IMG/VR virus record: IMGVR_UViG_3300027708_000247
Location: 1 to 27,951 of that record
From: a virus
DNA length: 27,951 bases
Strand: one strand, 5' to 3'
Shown: positions 1-4,965 of the stretch, one piece after another
Layout: every line of letters begins with the position of its first letter
Numbering within the stretch: position 1 is the stretch's first letter
Program-made: the position numbers and the translations under genes
The notes under the pieces: model-generated
What the model was told of the DNA's origin: nothing
What the model saw: only the letters and a program-made list of their open reading frames with translations
Databases searched by the model: none

Positions 1-54
1 ACGCATCACGGAGGGGAGCGTATTTCGAGATAACGCTCAATAAATTTTGTATCT
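1..54 (+). other. window edge and AT-rich leader before first gene
   Basis: This stretch has no complete gene. Three forward frames are open at the window edge; two close at about 33 and 43 and the third runs on to about 120, so the last codons of an upstream gene may lie here, but nothing shows which frame is real. The last 20 bases are AT-rich and lack a Shine-Dalgarno motif before the ATG at 55. No clear promoter is seen. Confidence 0.3.
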
Positions 55-417
55 ATGAAACCAAAAGAAATTATGACCCCACTCCAGTCAGCTCAGGCGT
101 ACTTGCTGGACGTAGAACATGAACTGGCCGATGCCCACGACCGCATTCGATTGCTTGTTGCAGAGCGTAACACCGCACGGCTTCAAGCCGATCAAAGAGT
201 CAGCCTCCGCGAAGAGTTCCGCGAATTGCTTGGAACCGATGACATTGAGCAGGGAGTGGTTGTTGTGCGTGAACTGCAAGACCGCATCAAGCGGCTGGAG
301 GAGGCTGGGGATGAGCTATTTGAAAACTCCAATCCATCACGCTGGGATTCGCCAGCAGATGCTGCTCAGAAACTGACAGAGCAATCAAACTGGAACAAAG
401 CAAAGGACTCCAAATGA
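55..417 (+). CDS. small coiled-coil phage protein, unknown function
   Basis: A 120-residue acidic protein of unknown function. Residues from about 12 to 90 are rich in Leu, Glu and Arg with heptad-like spacing (for example ELADAHDRIRLLVAERNTA and VVRELQDRIKRLEEAGDEL), which predicts a long coiled coil broken near residue 55. There is no signal peptide or membrane segment. The ATG at 55 is the first in frame and has no Shine-Dalgarno motif. The next gene starts inside its stop codon (ATGA), so the two are probably translated together. Small coiled-coil proteins of this kind are common in phage early regions and rarely have a known role. The gene looks real from its codon pattern and its tight join to the next gene. 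Confidence 0.75.
   Translation: MKPKEIMTPLQSAQAYLLDVEHELADAHDRIRLLVAERNTARLQADQRVSLREEFRELLGTDDIEQGVVVVRELQDRIKRLEEAGDELFENSNPSRWDSPADAAQKLTEQSNWNKAKDSK
402..407 (+). promoter_or_regulatory. Shine-Dalgarno-like AAAGGA for gene at 414
   Basis: AAAGGA lies six bases before the ATG at 414. It is one of the few good ribosome binding sites in the window and supports that start. Confidence 0.55.
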
Positions 418-614
418 AAGACAGCCCCGCATTCGTTTACGTCCACAAAACCAACGGATCTATCCGAGTGGAGAGTTTAGACACAGCTCGAAACATCGAT
501 GGCAATCCAGAATGGAAGCACGTTTCGACGGTCAATGCTCACGTTATTCTGGAGAACATTCTGCGAACAAAGGGCAAAGAGCGAAATCAGATCATCAAAC
601 ACCTTCTGACATGA
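414..614 (+). CDS. hypothetical protein, 66 residues
   Basis: I do not recognise this 66-residue protein. It has no membrane segment and no cysteines. The N-terminal half looks like a small beta-rich domain (FVYVHKTNGSIRVESLDTA), followed by a helical basic tail (ENILRTKGKERNQIIKHLL). It starts by a four-base ATGA overlap with the preceding stop and has a good AAAGGA ribosome binding site. Its own stop overlaps the ATG of the next gene at 611, again as ATGA. Its place inside a chain of overlapping small genes supports it as real; the function is open. Confidence 0.7.
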   Translation: MKDSPAFVYVHKTNGSIRVESLDTARNIDGNPEWKHVSTVNAHVILENILRTKGKERNQIIKHLLT

Positions 615-1153
615 CCTATTCACAATCCGGACAGTTGCCCTACCACCAATACTGTTTCGTCGACGCCTCGTTCCTTGGCTCTCGCACTGGGTTTATCCCC
701 TGCGTCTGGTTTGGTTTAGTATCCATTCCCGGTCGAATGTGGGGTTGCACCATCATGTTAGAATGCGGAGCGGTCTATAGAGCCGTACCGCCTCACGCCA
801 TAGCATTCGATCTACAACCTGACCTAATCTGGAGCAAACAAAACGCCCAGCGATGGGACTGCTACGGCACCGACTTCACCACCATCGAGTACGCGTTCCT
901 GCGAGGACTTGAATGCAACGTCAAATGCGACGACTTAATTACCACTGGCGACTACCTCTTCACCGCTGCTCCCATAGGTGATAGCTGGAGCCGTCAGCCT
1001 AACCAAGCCAAGGAGTTCATGTTCATCCGAACCGATGGCAACAGACTCACCATCCAACCCACCGACAAAGTAATCTTCATCGAGAAGTCATTTACTGAAA
1101 CTGAATGGCCGACTGGACTTATCACAACCGACACCGTTTACACCTGCGAATAA
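611..1153 (+). CDS. hypothetical protein, 180 residues
   Basis: A 180-residue protein of unknown function. I chose the ATG at 611 because it forms an ATGA overlap with the preceding stop; a longer reading from 512 would run through the previous gene in another frame. The protein is rich in aromatic residues and Cys (FLGSRTGFIPCVWFGLVSIPG, WGCTIMLECGAVYRAVPPHAI) and looks like a compact, beta-rich globular fold. No catalytic motif or signal peptide is evident. A short hydrophobic run near residues 20-40 is too interrupted by Gly, Pro and charge to call a membrane segment. It sits in the early small-gene block ahead of the helicase. Confidence 0.7.
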   Translation: MTYSQSGQLPYHQYCFVDASFLGSRTGFIPCVWFGLVSIPGRMWGCTIMLECGAVYRAVPPHAIAFDLQPDLIWSKQNAQRWDCYGTDFTTIEYAFLRGLECNVKCDDLITTGDYLFTAAPIGDSWSRQPNQAKEFMFIRTDGNRLTIQPTDKVIFIEKSFTETEWPTGLITTDTVYTCE

Positions 1154-1165
1154 ACATTTCCCCAC

Positions 1166-1357
1166 ATGAAGAAACCAGCCAAATACACAGTTATCACCAT
1201 CGACTCAGCACTCCACGAAGAGGTTCGCAAACATTGCGATGAGCATGGTTTGAAGATCGGATTTTTCGCCAATCAAGCGTTAAGGAAGTTGCTGAACAAG
1301 AAGTGCGCCACGACGCAATCGAGCGCGCTTTCTACCGACAGTACAACGAACGAATGA
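1166..1357 (+). CDS. ribbon-helix-helix-like small DNA-binding protein
   Basis: A 63-residue protein with the layout of an Arc/MetJ-type ribbon-helix-helix fold. A short beta strand (KYTVITIDSA, about residues 6-15) is followed by an amphipathic helix (LHEEVRKHCDEHG) and a second helix (GFFANQALRKLLNKK), leading to a Ser/Thr-rich tail. Proteins of this fold bind DNA as dimers through the strand and often repress phage or plasmid promoters. The assignment rests on the pattern only, and the tail after about residue 46 is low-complexity. The gene follows its neighbour by 12 bases and overlaps a possible 26-codon frame at 1354. A role as an early-region regulator is inference. Confidence 0.55.
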   Translation: MKKPAKYTVITIDSALHEEVRKHCDEHGLKIGFFANQALRKLLNKKCATTQSSALSTDSTTNE

Positions 1358-1434
1358 CAGCGAGCCGCACCTTGTGGTGCGGACAATACCCTTCGTCTGC
1401 TATGAAGCAGTGGGCGGAGGGGCAAATTTTTTAA
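1354..1434 (+). CDS. possible 26-residue micro-protein
   Basis: A 26-codon frame that fills most of the gap before the helicase gene. Its ATG overlaps the preceding TGA as ATGA, the join used by many genes in this module, and it ends at TAA just before the AT-rich helicase leader. The product begins MTASRTLWCGQYPSS and contains AMKQWAEGQIF; several Trp/Tyr/Cys residues make it look less random than usual for so short a frame. Two perfect hairpins lie inside it. There is no ribosome binding site other than possible coupling. It could also be untranslated leader. Confidence 0.4.
   Translation: MTASRTLWCGQYPSSAMKQWAEGQIF
1365..1382 (+). other. perfect 7-bp hairpin upstream of helicase
   Basis: CCGCACC and GGTGCGG pair perfectly around a TTGT loop. 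There is no T-run directly after it, so it is not a classical intrinsic terminator. It could be an mRNA structure or a protein-binding palindrome. Confidence 0.4.
1397..1410 (+). other. second small hairpin, 5-bp stem
   Basis: CTGCT and AGCAG pair around an ATGA loop, 14 bases after the first hairpin. The stem is short and could occur by chance. Confidence 0.25.
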
Positions 1435-1438
1435 AATT

Positions 1439-2515
1439 ATGAATCTAAGAGAATACCAACAAAAAGCAGTAGAGTGGGCCAAAAAAAGCTATGGGCTGAT
1501 CGTCGCACCGGCAGGCAGTGGCAAGACATGGATTGCTGCATCGATCATCAAGCATTACCACGAATTTTATCCTGACATGTCGTTTGGATGGATAGCCCCA
1601 ACACGCGAGACATGTCAGCAAGCGCGCACATCGTTGAGAGTCGCGGGAATTCCAGACAACATTGTAGACGTTCGTTGTCCGCATGAGTCGGTAGACTTCA
1701 GCAAGAAGAACCTTCTCATTGTGGACGAAGCGAAGCACAGCGCCGCCGCCGGATGGCATCGCATCATCGAGTCCTGTAACGGACTGCGTTATGGCTTCGA
1801 CGCCACGCCGTGGGGCGACGATCCAGACCGGAACACGGTGACACGAACGCTCTTTCACAACCGCACCTACGAAATCAAGCGCAGCGACATTGGCGATTCA
1901 TTGGCCGACGCTTACCTCGAAATCAGCCACGCCACGGACCTCAACATCCATCAGAAGATCGACGACAACATCGAGCGTCTGTTCCAAGCGCGACGCAAGT
2001 ACATGCGGATAACCGACGAGGAACTAAAGCGTATGTGCGCTTGGGAATCGCTCGTAGATATTGGCATCTGCCAGAACAAACAACGCAACGACTACGCCAT
2101 CAATTACGCGATGGAGCATGGCGACATGCAGACGCTCATCCTCATTCCGCGCATCACGCTGGGAGAGGATTACGAGAAACGGATTCCGGGTTCTCGGCTC
2201 GTTCATTCCAAGATTTCGAAGAAGCTGCGCAAGGCGGCGATGGACGAATTCAAGAGCGGACAGCTCAAAACGATGATAGCCACATCATTGGCCGACGAAG
2301 GATTGGATCTGCCCAACGTAGATCTGCTCATCATGGTCAGCGGAGGACGCTCATCACAGAAGACGATCCAGCGAGCGAGTCGTGCATTGCGCAAAACAGA
2401 AACCAAGAACTGCGCGACAATCGTAGACTTCTCTGACAAGTTTCACCCCATCGGCTCGTTCCACGCAAAAAAGCGTATGACGTGCTACCGACAACTCGGT
2501 TGTATTTTCCAATGA
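1439..2515 (+). CDS. SF2 DNA/RNA helicase (UvsW/DEAD-like)
   Basis: A 358-residue superfamily 2 helicase, an ATP-driven DNA remodelling motor. Visible motifs in order: a Q-motif-like REYQQKAV at 4-11; Walker A (APAGSGKT, 23-30); motif Ia (WIAPTRETC, 51-59); motif II as VDEAKH (95-100), where the usual fourth residue is Lys; motif III-like GFDATPW (119-125); motif V region (IATSLADEGLDLPNVD, 280-295); and motif VI (QRASRALR, 311-318). It is short but has both RecA-like lobes. SF2 proteins of this type in phages remodel forks and branched intermediates. Here it is translationally linked to an SSB (ATGA overlap at 2512) and lies near a RuvC-like resolvase, which suggests recombination-dependent replication or repair. 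The start is preceded by an AT-rich leader; the GGAGG is about 18 bases away, probably too far to help. Confidence 0.9.
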   Translation: MNLREYQQKAVEWAKKSYGLIVAPAGSGKTWIAASIIKHYHEFYPDMSFGWIAPTRETCQQARTSLRVAGIPDNIVDVRCPHESVDFSKKNLLIVDEAKHSAAAGWHRIIESCNGLRYGFDATPWGDDPDRNTVTRTLFHNRTYEIKRSDIGDSLADAYLEISHATDLNIHQKIDDNIERLFQARRKYMRITDEELKRMCAWESLVDIGICQNKQRNDYAINYAMEHGDMQTLILIPRITLGEDYEKRIPGSRLVHSKISKKLRKAAMDEFKSGQLKTMIATSLADEGLDLPNVDLLIMVSGGRSSQKTIQRASRALRKTETKNCATIVDFSDKFHPIGSFHAKKRMTCYRQLGCIFQ

Positions 2516-2868
2516 GTGCATCAACGACAGAAAAAGAAACAGCCACGCCCACAGAGAACGTAGTCTATCTGATCGGTGAAATGCGCGGCGTCAGCCGACA
2601 AACAGAAACGAAGACAGGCTCGCTCATGGTCCGCCGCGTCATCTCAATCGCCCGTCACTGGACCGACAACGAAGGACGCTTCCATGAAGATTTCGATGAG
2701 TTCGAGCTGTCCTCATGGGGGCAAGTGGCGGAGAAGATCATAGAAGTCGGCAATGGTGCGCTAGTGCGCGTCAAAGGCCGTGTGAAGGTTGAGCGTTGGG
2801 CTGATGGCGCGGAGACTAAGTCTGCCGTTAGAATTGCTGCTGAAAATGTGTCGGTTTTGTGTCACTGA
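2512..2868 (+). CDS. ssb: single-stranded DNA-binding protein (OB fold)
   Basis: A 118-residue SSB-like protein. The start at 2512 is chosen for its ATGA overlap with the helicase stop; a frame start at 2482 would only add residues inside the helicase gene. The OB-fold pattern is clear: NVVYLIGEMRGVSRQ (first strands), MVRRVISIARHW (aromatic strand), DFDEFELSSWGQVAEKI (the segment that carries the W-G motif in bacterial SSBs) and GALVRVKGRVKVERW (closing strands), ending AAENVSVL. It coats single strands in replication and recombination. It stops right after the OB fold and lacks the long flexible linker and acidic DDDIPF-type tail by which bacterial SSB recruits partners, so it may not use the host interaction network that way. 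Confidence 0.88.
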   Translation: MSASTTEKETATPTENVVYLIGEMRGVSRQTETKTGSLMVRRVISIARHWTDNEGRFHEDFDEFELSSWGQVAEKIIEVGNGALVRVKGRVKVERWADGAETKSAVRIAAENVSVLCH

Positions 2869-2877
2869 ATTTCAAAC

Positions 2878-3441
2878 ATGAAAACATGCACAAAGTGCAA
2901 AATTGAAAAGCAGGTTGACGCGTTTTCTCTCAACAAGAGGGCCAAAGATGGAAGGCAAGACTGGTGCAGGATGTGCAAGAGTGAGAATCATTTTGCAAAT
3001 CGAGAATCGATCCTGAAAAGGCATGCCGAATACCGATCAGTAAACAGGTTGAAATTAAGAGAAAAACAGTCGGAATACCATGCTGTCCACGCGTCAGAGA
3101 TTCGAGCTTATTGCAGGGATTGGCGCGCCAAAATAAAGTCTGATCCGATTAAATATGACCGATATCGCGAGCAAACAAACGCTGGGGTAAAAAGTTCAAA
3201 GCAGCGGTATCCAGAACGGGAAAAAGCGCGCCTAGCGGTCAGCAATGCGATCATTGCAAAAAAGATAATCCGCCCCGAATCGTGTTCTTCTTGCGGATGC
3301 TCATGCAAACCCGAAGCGCACCATGACAGCTATGATCAGGACCAGTGGTTCAATGTGCGGTGGTTGTGCCGACCATGCCACGAAGTTCATCACAGAAAAT
3401 ATCCAGAGTCTAAAAATTCACATAAAATACTAAGCGAATGA
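2878..3441 (+). CDS. HNH endonuclease-like zinc protein
   Basis: A 187-residue very basic protein with two zinc-type clusters. The N-terminus holds CTKCKIEK and CRMCKSEN (about residues 4-7 and 31-34), spaced like a treble-clef or zinc ribbon. The middle is a long Arg/Lys/Tyr-rich helical stretch. The C-terminus reads SCSSCGC, AHHDSYD, VRWLCRPCHEVHH: the arrangement of an HNH nuclease with two CxxC pairs and the HH / N / H core in a beta-beta-alpha metal fold. HNH proteins cut DNA and occur in phages as homing enzymes or packaging/recombination nucleases. It lies between SSB and the resolvase, and its base composition looks somewhat AT-richer than its neighbours, so a mobile origin is possible. 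It overlaps the resolvase start by four bases, so it is well integrated. Confidence 0.82.
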   Translation: MKTCTKCKIEKQVDAFSLNKRAKDGRQDWCRMCKSENHFANRESILKRHAEYRSVNRLKLREKQSEYHAVHASEIRAYCRDWRAKIKSDPIKYDRYREQTNAGVKSSKQRYPEREKARLAVSNAIIAKKIIRPESCSSCGCSCKPEAHHDSYDQDQWFNVRWLCRPCHEVHHRKYPESKNSHKILSE

Positions 3442-3899
3442 AATCAAACCAAACAATCGTTGCGGTCGATCCGGGCGTGGGCGGCGGATTTGCGGTCAGC
3501 ACTGCGGAAGGAATACTGCTCTTCCCAATGCCCGAGTCTTTGCCGGACACGGCGCAGTTACTGGCAGGATTCAAGGTCAGCGACTCCCATCTATGGGTCG
3601 AGAAGGTGCCAAAGTTCGTCAGCAAACTCACATCGTCGGCGAGCATGGCAACGCTCCATGAAAACTACGGGATTGTGCAGGGGCTGGGCTACGCGCAAGG
3701 CTACGCACTTCACCGTGTCGAACCCAAGATTTGGCAAGAACCACTTGGACTTGGAGGACGTAAATCATGCGAAACCGGACCAGAATGGAAGCGAAAGCTA
3801 AAAAGCAAAGCTCAGGAACTGTATCCGAATCTGGACGTCACGCTCAAAAACTGCGACGCCCTTTTGATCCTCCACTACGCGATGGGCGGTGGCCGGTGA
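3438..3899 (+). CDS. RuvC-like Holliday junction resolvase
   Basis: A 153-residue RNase H-fold protein of the RuvC type, which cuts four-way DNA junctions using acidic residues and Mg2+. The first strand carries the catalytic Asp in IVAVDPGVGGG (D11). The second acidic residue is in HLWVEKVPK (E55). The helix with TLHENYGIVQGLGYAQGY (about 72-89) matches the RuvC region between the second and third motifs. RVEPKIWQ (93-100) fits the conserved P-x-x-W segment, and NCDALLILHYA (138-148) supplies the last acidic residue, D140. The size matches phage RuvC homologues. It starts by ATGA overlap with the HNH gene and shares bases with a GTG-started membrane peptide at its end. It probably resolves replication or recombination intermediates, or trims branched DNA before packaging. 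Confidence 0.88.
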   Translation: MKSNQTIVAVDPGVGGGFAVSTAEGILLFPMPESLPDTAQLLAGFKVSDSHLWVEKVPKFVSKLTSSASMATLHENYGIVQGLGYAQGYALHRVEPKIWQEPLGLGGRKSCETGPEWKRKLKSKAQELYPNLDVTLKNCDALLILHYAMGGGR

Positions 3900-4015
3900 T
3901 ACACAAAGCAAATCGTCCGCCTTCGCCAGAGGAGCTGAAGCAATTGCTCATCATGGCGTTCGGAATGGGAATGGTCGTCGCCAGCGCCTACTTCATTCTC
4001 TTCGTCCTCAAATGA
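3896..4015 (+). CDS. 39-residue single-pass membrane protein, GTG start
   Basis: I place the start at GTG 3896, which overlaps the resolvase TGA as GTGA and matches the ATGA joins elsewhere in the module; the upstream ATG at 3767 would run through the resolvase in another frame. The protein is 39 residues. A short basic and Pro-rich N-terminus (HKANRPPSPEELKQ) leads into one strongly hydrophobic helix (LLIMAFGMGMVVASAYFILF) that ends in VLK. It is therefore a small inner-membrane protein. Being alone among replication genes, without an endolysin beside it, it is not clearly a holin; an early host-takeover or membrane-anchoring peptide is equally possible. Confidence 0.6.
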   Translation: MIHKANRPPSPEELKQLLIMAFGMGMVVASAYFILFVLK

Positions 4016-4206
4016 GCGAGGAGCTTAAACCTTTGTCCGAAGAAACGGACGTGGAAACATTGCGAGCGGCCATCGCAGAATACCAATGGTTGGCCAATGT
4101 ACTTTTCAAATCTCTCGGGTGCGGATGCAACGGAACTCAAGACCTTTGCTGGAACTGCACCCAAGCCGAGCGACACTACAAACACACAATCGAGACATAC
4201 AAATGA
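4012..4206 (+). CDS. small Cys-rich protein, 64 residues
   Basis: A 64-residue unknown protein. The start at 4012 overlaps the preceding stop as ATGA. The N-terminal half is an acidic helix (EELKPLSEETDVETLRAAI). The C-terminal half carries four closely spaced cysteines, LGCGCNGTQDLCWNCTQAE, which could bind one zinc ion, followed by a basic His/Tyr/Lys tail. Its stop overlaps the next ATG at 4203. Tiny zinc-knuckle proteins of phages often bind nucleic acid or host proteins, but nothing specific can be said here. Confidence 0.62.
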   Translation: MSEELKPLSEETDVETLRAAIAEYQWLANVLFKSLGCGCNGTQDLCWNCTQAERHYKHTIETYK

Positions 4207-4397
4207 ACGACGGAAATAAATTATCAATCATGCGGGTAGCAGAATCAGATCAATCATGCGAAAAGATTCACTTCGCATACATCGATCAGAAGTACAAGGA
4301 ATGGATGATCCGACGCGGATTCGCCAGTGAACTTGGGCCAGAACTTGGAATGAGAAGGTCGATGGGAAGACGCGGAAAATCTGTTAAAAAAGCCTGA
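4203..4397 (+). CDS. small basic hypothetical protein, 64 residues
   Basis: A 64-residue protein that starts by ATGA overlap with its neighbour. It has a central segment FAYIDQKYKEWMIRRGFASEL and a very basic C-terminus (MRRSMGRRGKSVKKA), so binding to nucleic acid is plausible. No family is recognised. The tight coupling supports it as a gene. Confidence 0.55.
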   Translation: MNDGNKLSIMRVAESDQSCEKIHFAYIDQKYKEWMIRRGFASELGPELGMRRSMGRRGKSVKKA

Positions 4398-4399
4398 TT

Positions 4400-4606
4400 A
4401 TGATGAAAAGTGAAATAACTAGAGAACAACTGTTGAAGGAAGCGCCAGCACTGATCGACCATGCGATTCTTCGAGGTTGGATTACTAAGCCAAAGCCCAA
4501 GGCGCAAATCATTGATGGCGCTTGGCAATCGCTTGGAGTCGGACATCTCGATAACGCCTCCGAAGATGAAATTCAAAAACTCAGGAAACAGTTCGGTGCA
4601 GGTTGA
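4400..4606 (+). CDS. hypothetical protein, 68 residues
   Basis: A 68-residue protein of unknown function beginning at the first of two adjacent ATGs (4400 and 4403), two bases after the previous stop. The N-terminus is helical (SEITREQLLKEAPALIDHAILRGWI), followed by a Lys/Pro segment (TKPKPKAQ) and a second helical part (NASEDEIQKLRKQFG). It looks like a compact helical domain. The next frame overlaps its 3' end by about 40 bases, so the start of that gene, rather than this one, is in doubt. Confidence 0.6.
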   Translation: MMKSEITREQLLKEAPALIDHAILRGWITKPKPKAQIIDGAWQSLGVGHLDNASEDEIQKLRKQFGAG

Positions 4607-4754
4607 AATCATTTCAGACGACGTAGAGATACGAATCGGAGAAATGAAATGGGTGGGGGTTGCCTACACCCGCGACGGTAAATCAAAGGTGTACGTTCGA
4701 ACGAAGGCTGAATTTAAAGCCAAGTTTATCCCGGTCATTGAACAAGCACCCTAA
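4566..4754 (+). CDS. small beta-rich hypothetical protein
   Basis: A 62-residue product if translated from the ATG at 4566. A GTG at 4596, preceded by AGGAAA, is an alternative that would reduce the overlap with the previous gene to about ten bases. The core VEIISDDVEIRIGEMKWVGVA and KSKVYVRTKAEFKAKF alternates strands and a short helix and resembles a small barrel. No family is recognised. A further in-frame extension to 4461 would lie wholly inside the preceding gene and is not used. Confidence 0.5.
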   Translation: MKFKNSGNSSVQVEIISDDVEIRIGEMKWVGVAYTRDGKSKVYVRTKAEFKAKFIPVIEQAP

Positions 4755-4965
4755 ACTCTACATTGCAGCACAAGAGCAGCTCTTTGCGAAGTTCCAGTCT
4801 CGCTCCATTCCAATTCAACATTGGAGCAAGTACCTGATGACTCCCAAAGAGCTGTCTCTCCTTTTCGCAAAATTCGAAGAATCAAAGTCGGTTCTCCAGC
4901 AAATCGCCTCGAATGATCTGGGCGAAAGCGGGGACATAGCGCGCAAACAACTTGGAATCCAATGA
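4738..4965 (+). CDS. hypothetical helical protein, start uncertain
   Basis: The frame is open from a TTG at 4660 to 4965. I place the start at TTG 4738, overlapping the previous gene by 17 bases, because the coding look begins there (HPKLYIAAQEQLFAKFQSR); the first ATG is at 4837 and would leave only 42 residues. The protein would be about 75 residues and mostly helical (TPKELSLLFAKFEESKSVLQ). Its stop overlaps the primase-helicase ATG as ATGA, which suggests translational coupling to that gene. The function is unknown. Confidence 0.5.
   Translation: MNKHPKLYIAAQEQLFAKFQSRSIPIQHWSKYLMTPKELSLLFAKFEESKSVLQQIASNDLGESGDIARKQLGIQ

Noticed and set aside
512-610. N-terminal extension of the gene at 611 back to an ATG at 512
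   Set aside because: It would overlap the 66-residue gene by 103 bases in another frame; the ATGA start at 611 fits the pattern of the module.
1365-1410. Hairpins as a rho-independent terminator
   Set aside because: Neither stem is followed directly by a T-run; the nearest T-rich stretch is about 16 bases after the second stem, and a coding frame crosses both.
3767-3895. Extension of the small membrane protein to the ATG at 3767
   Set aside because: The extra residues lie wholly in the resolvase gene in another frame and look random; the GTGA start at 3896 is more plausible.
3896-4015. Holin call for the 39-residue membrane protein
   Set aside because: There is a single transmembrane helix but no endolysin or spanin nearby, and the gene sits in the early module; the evidence is insufficient.
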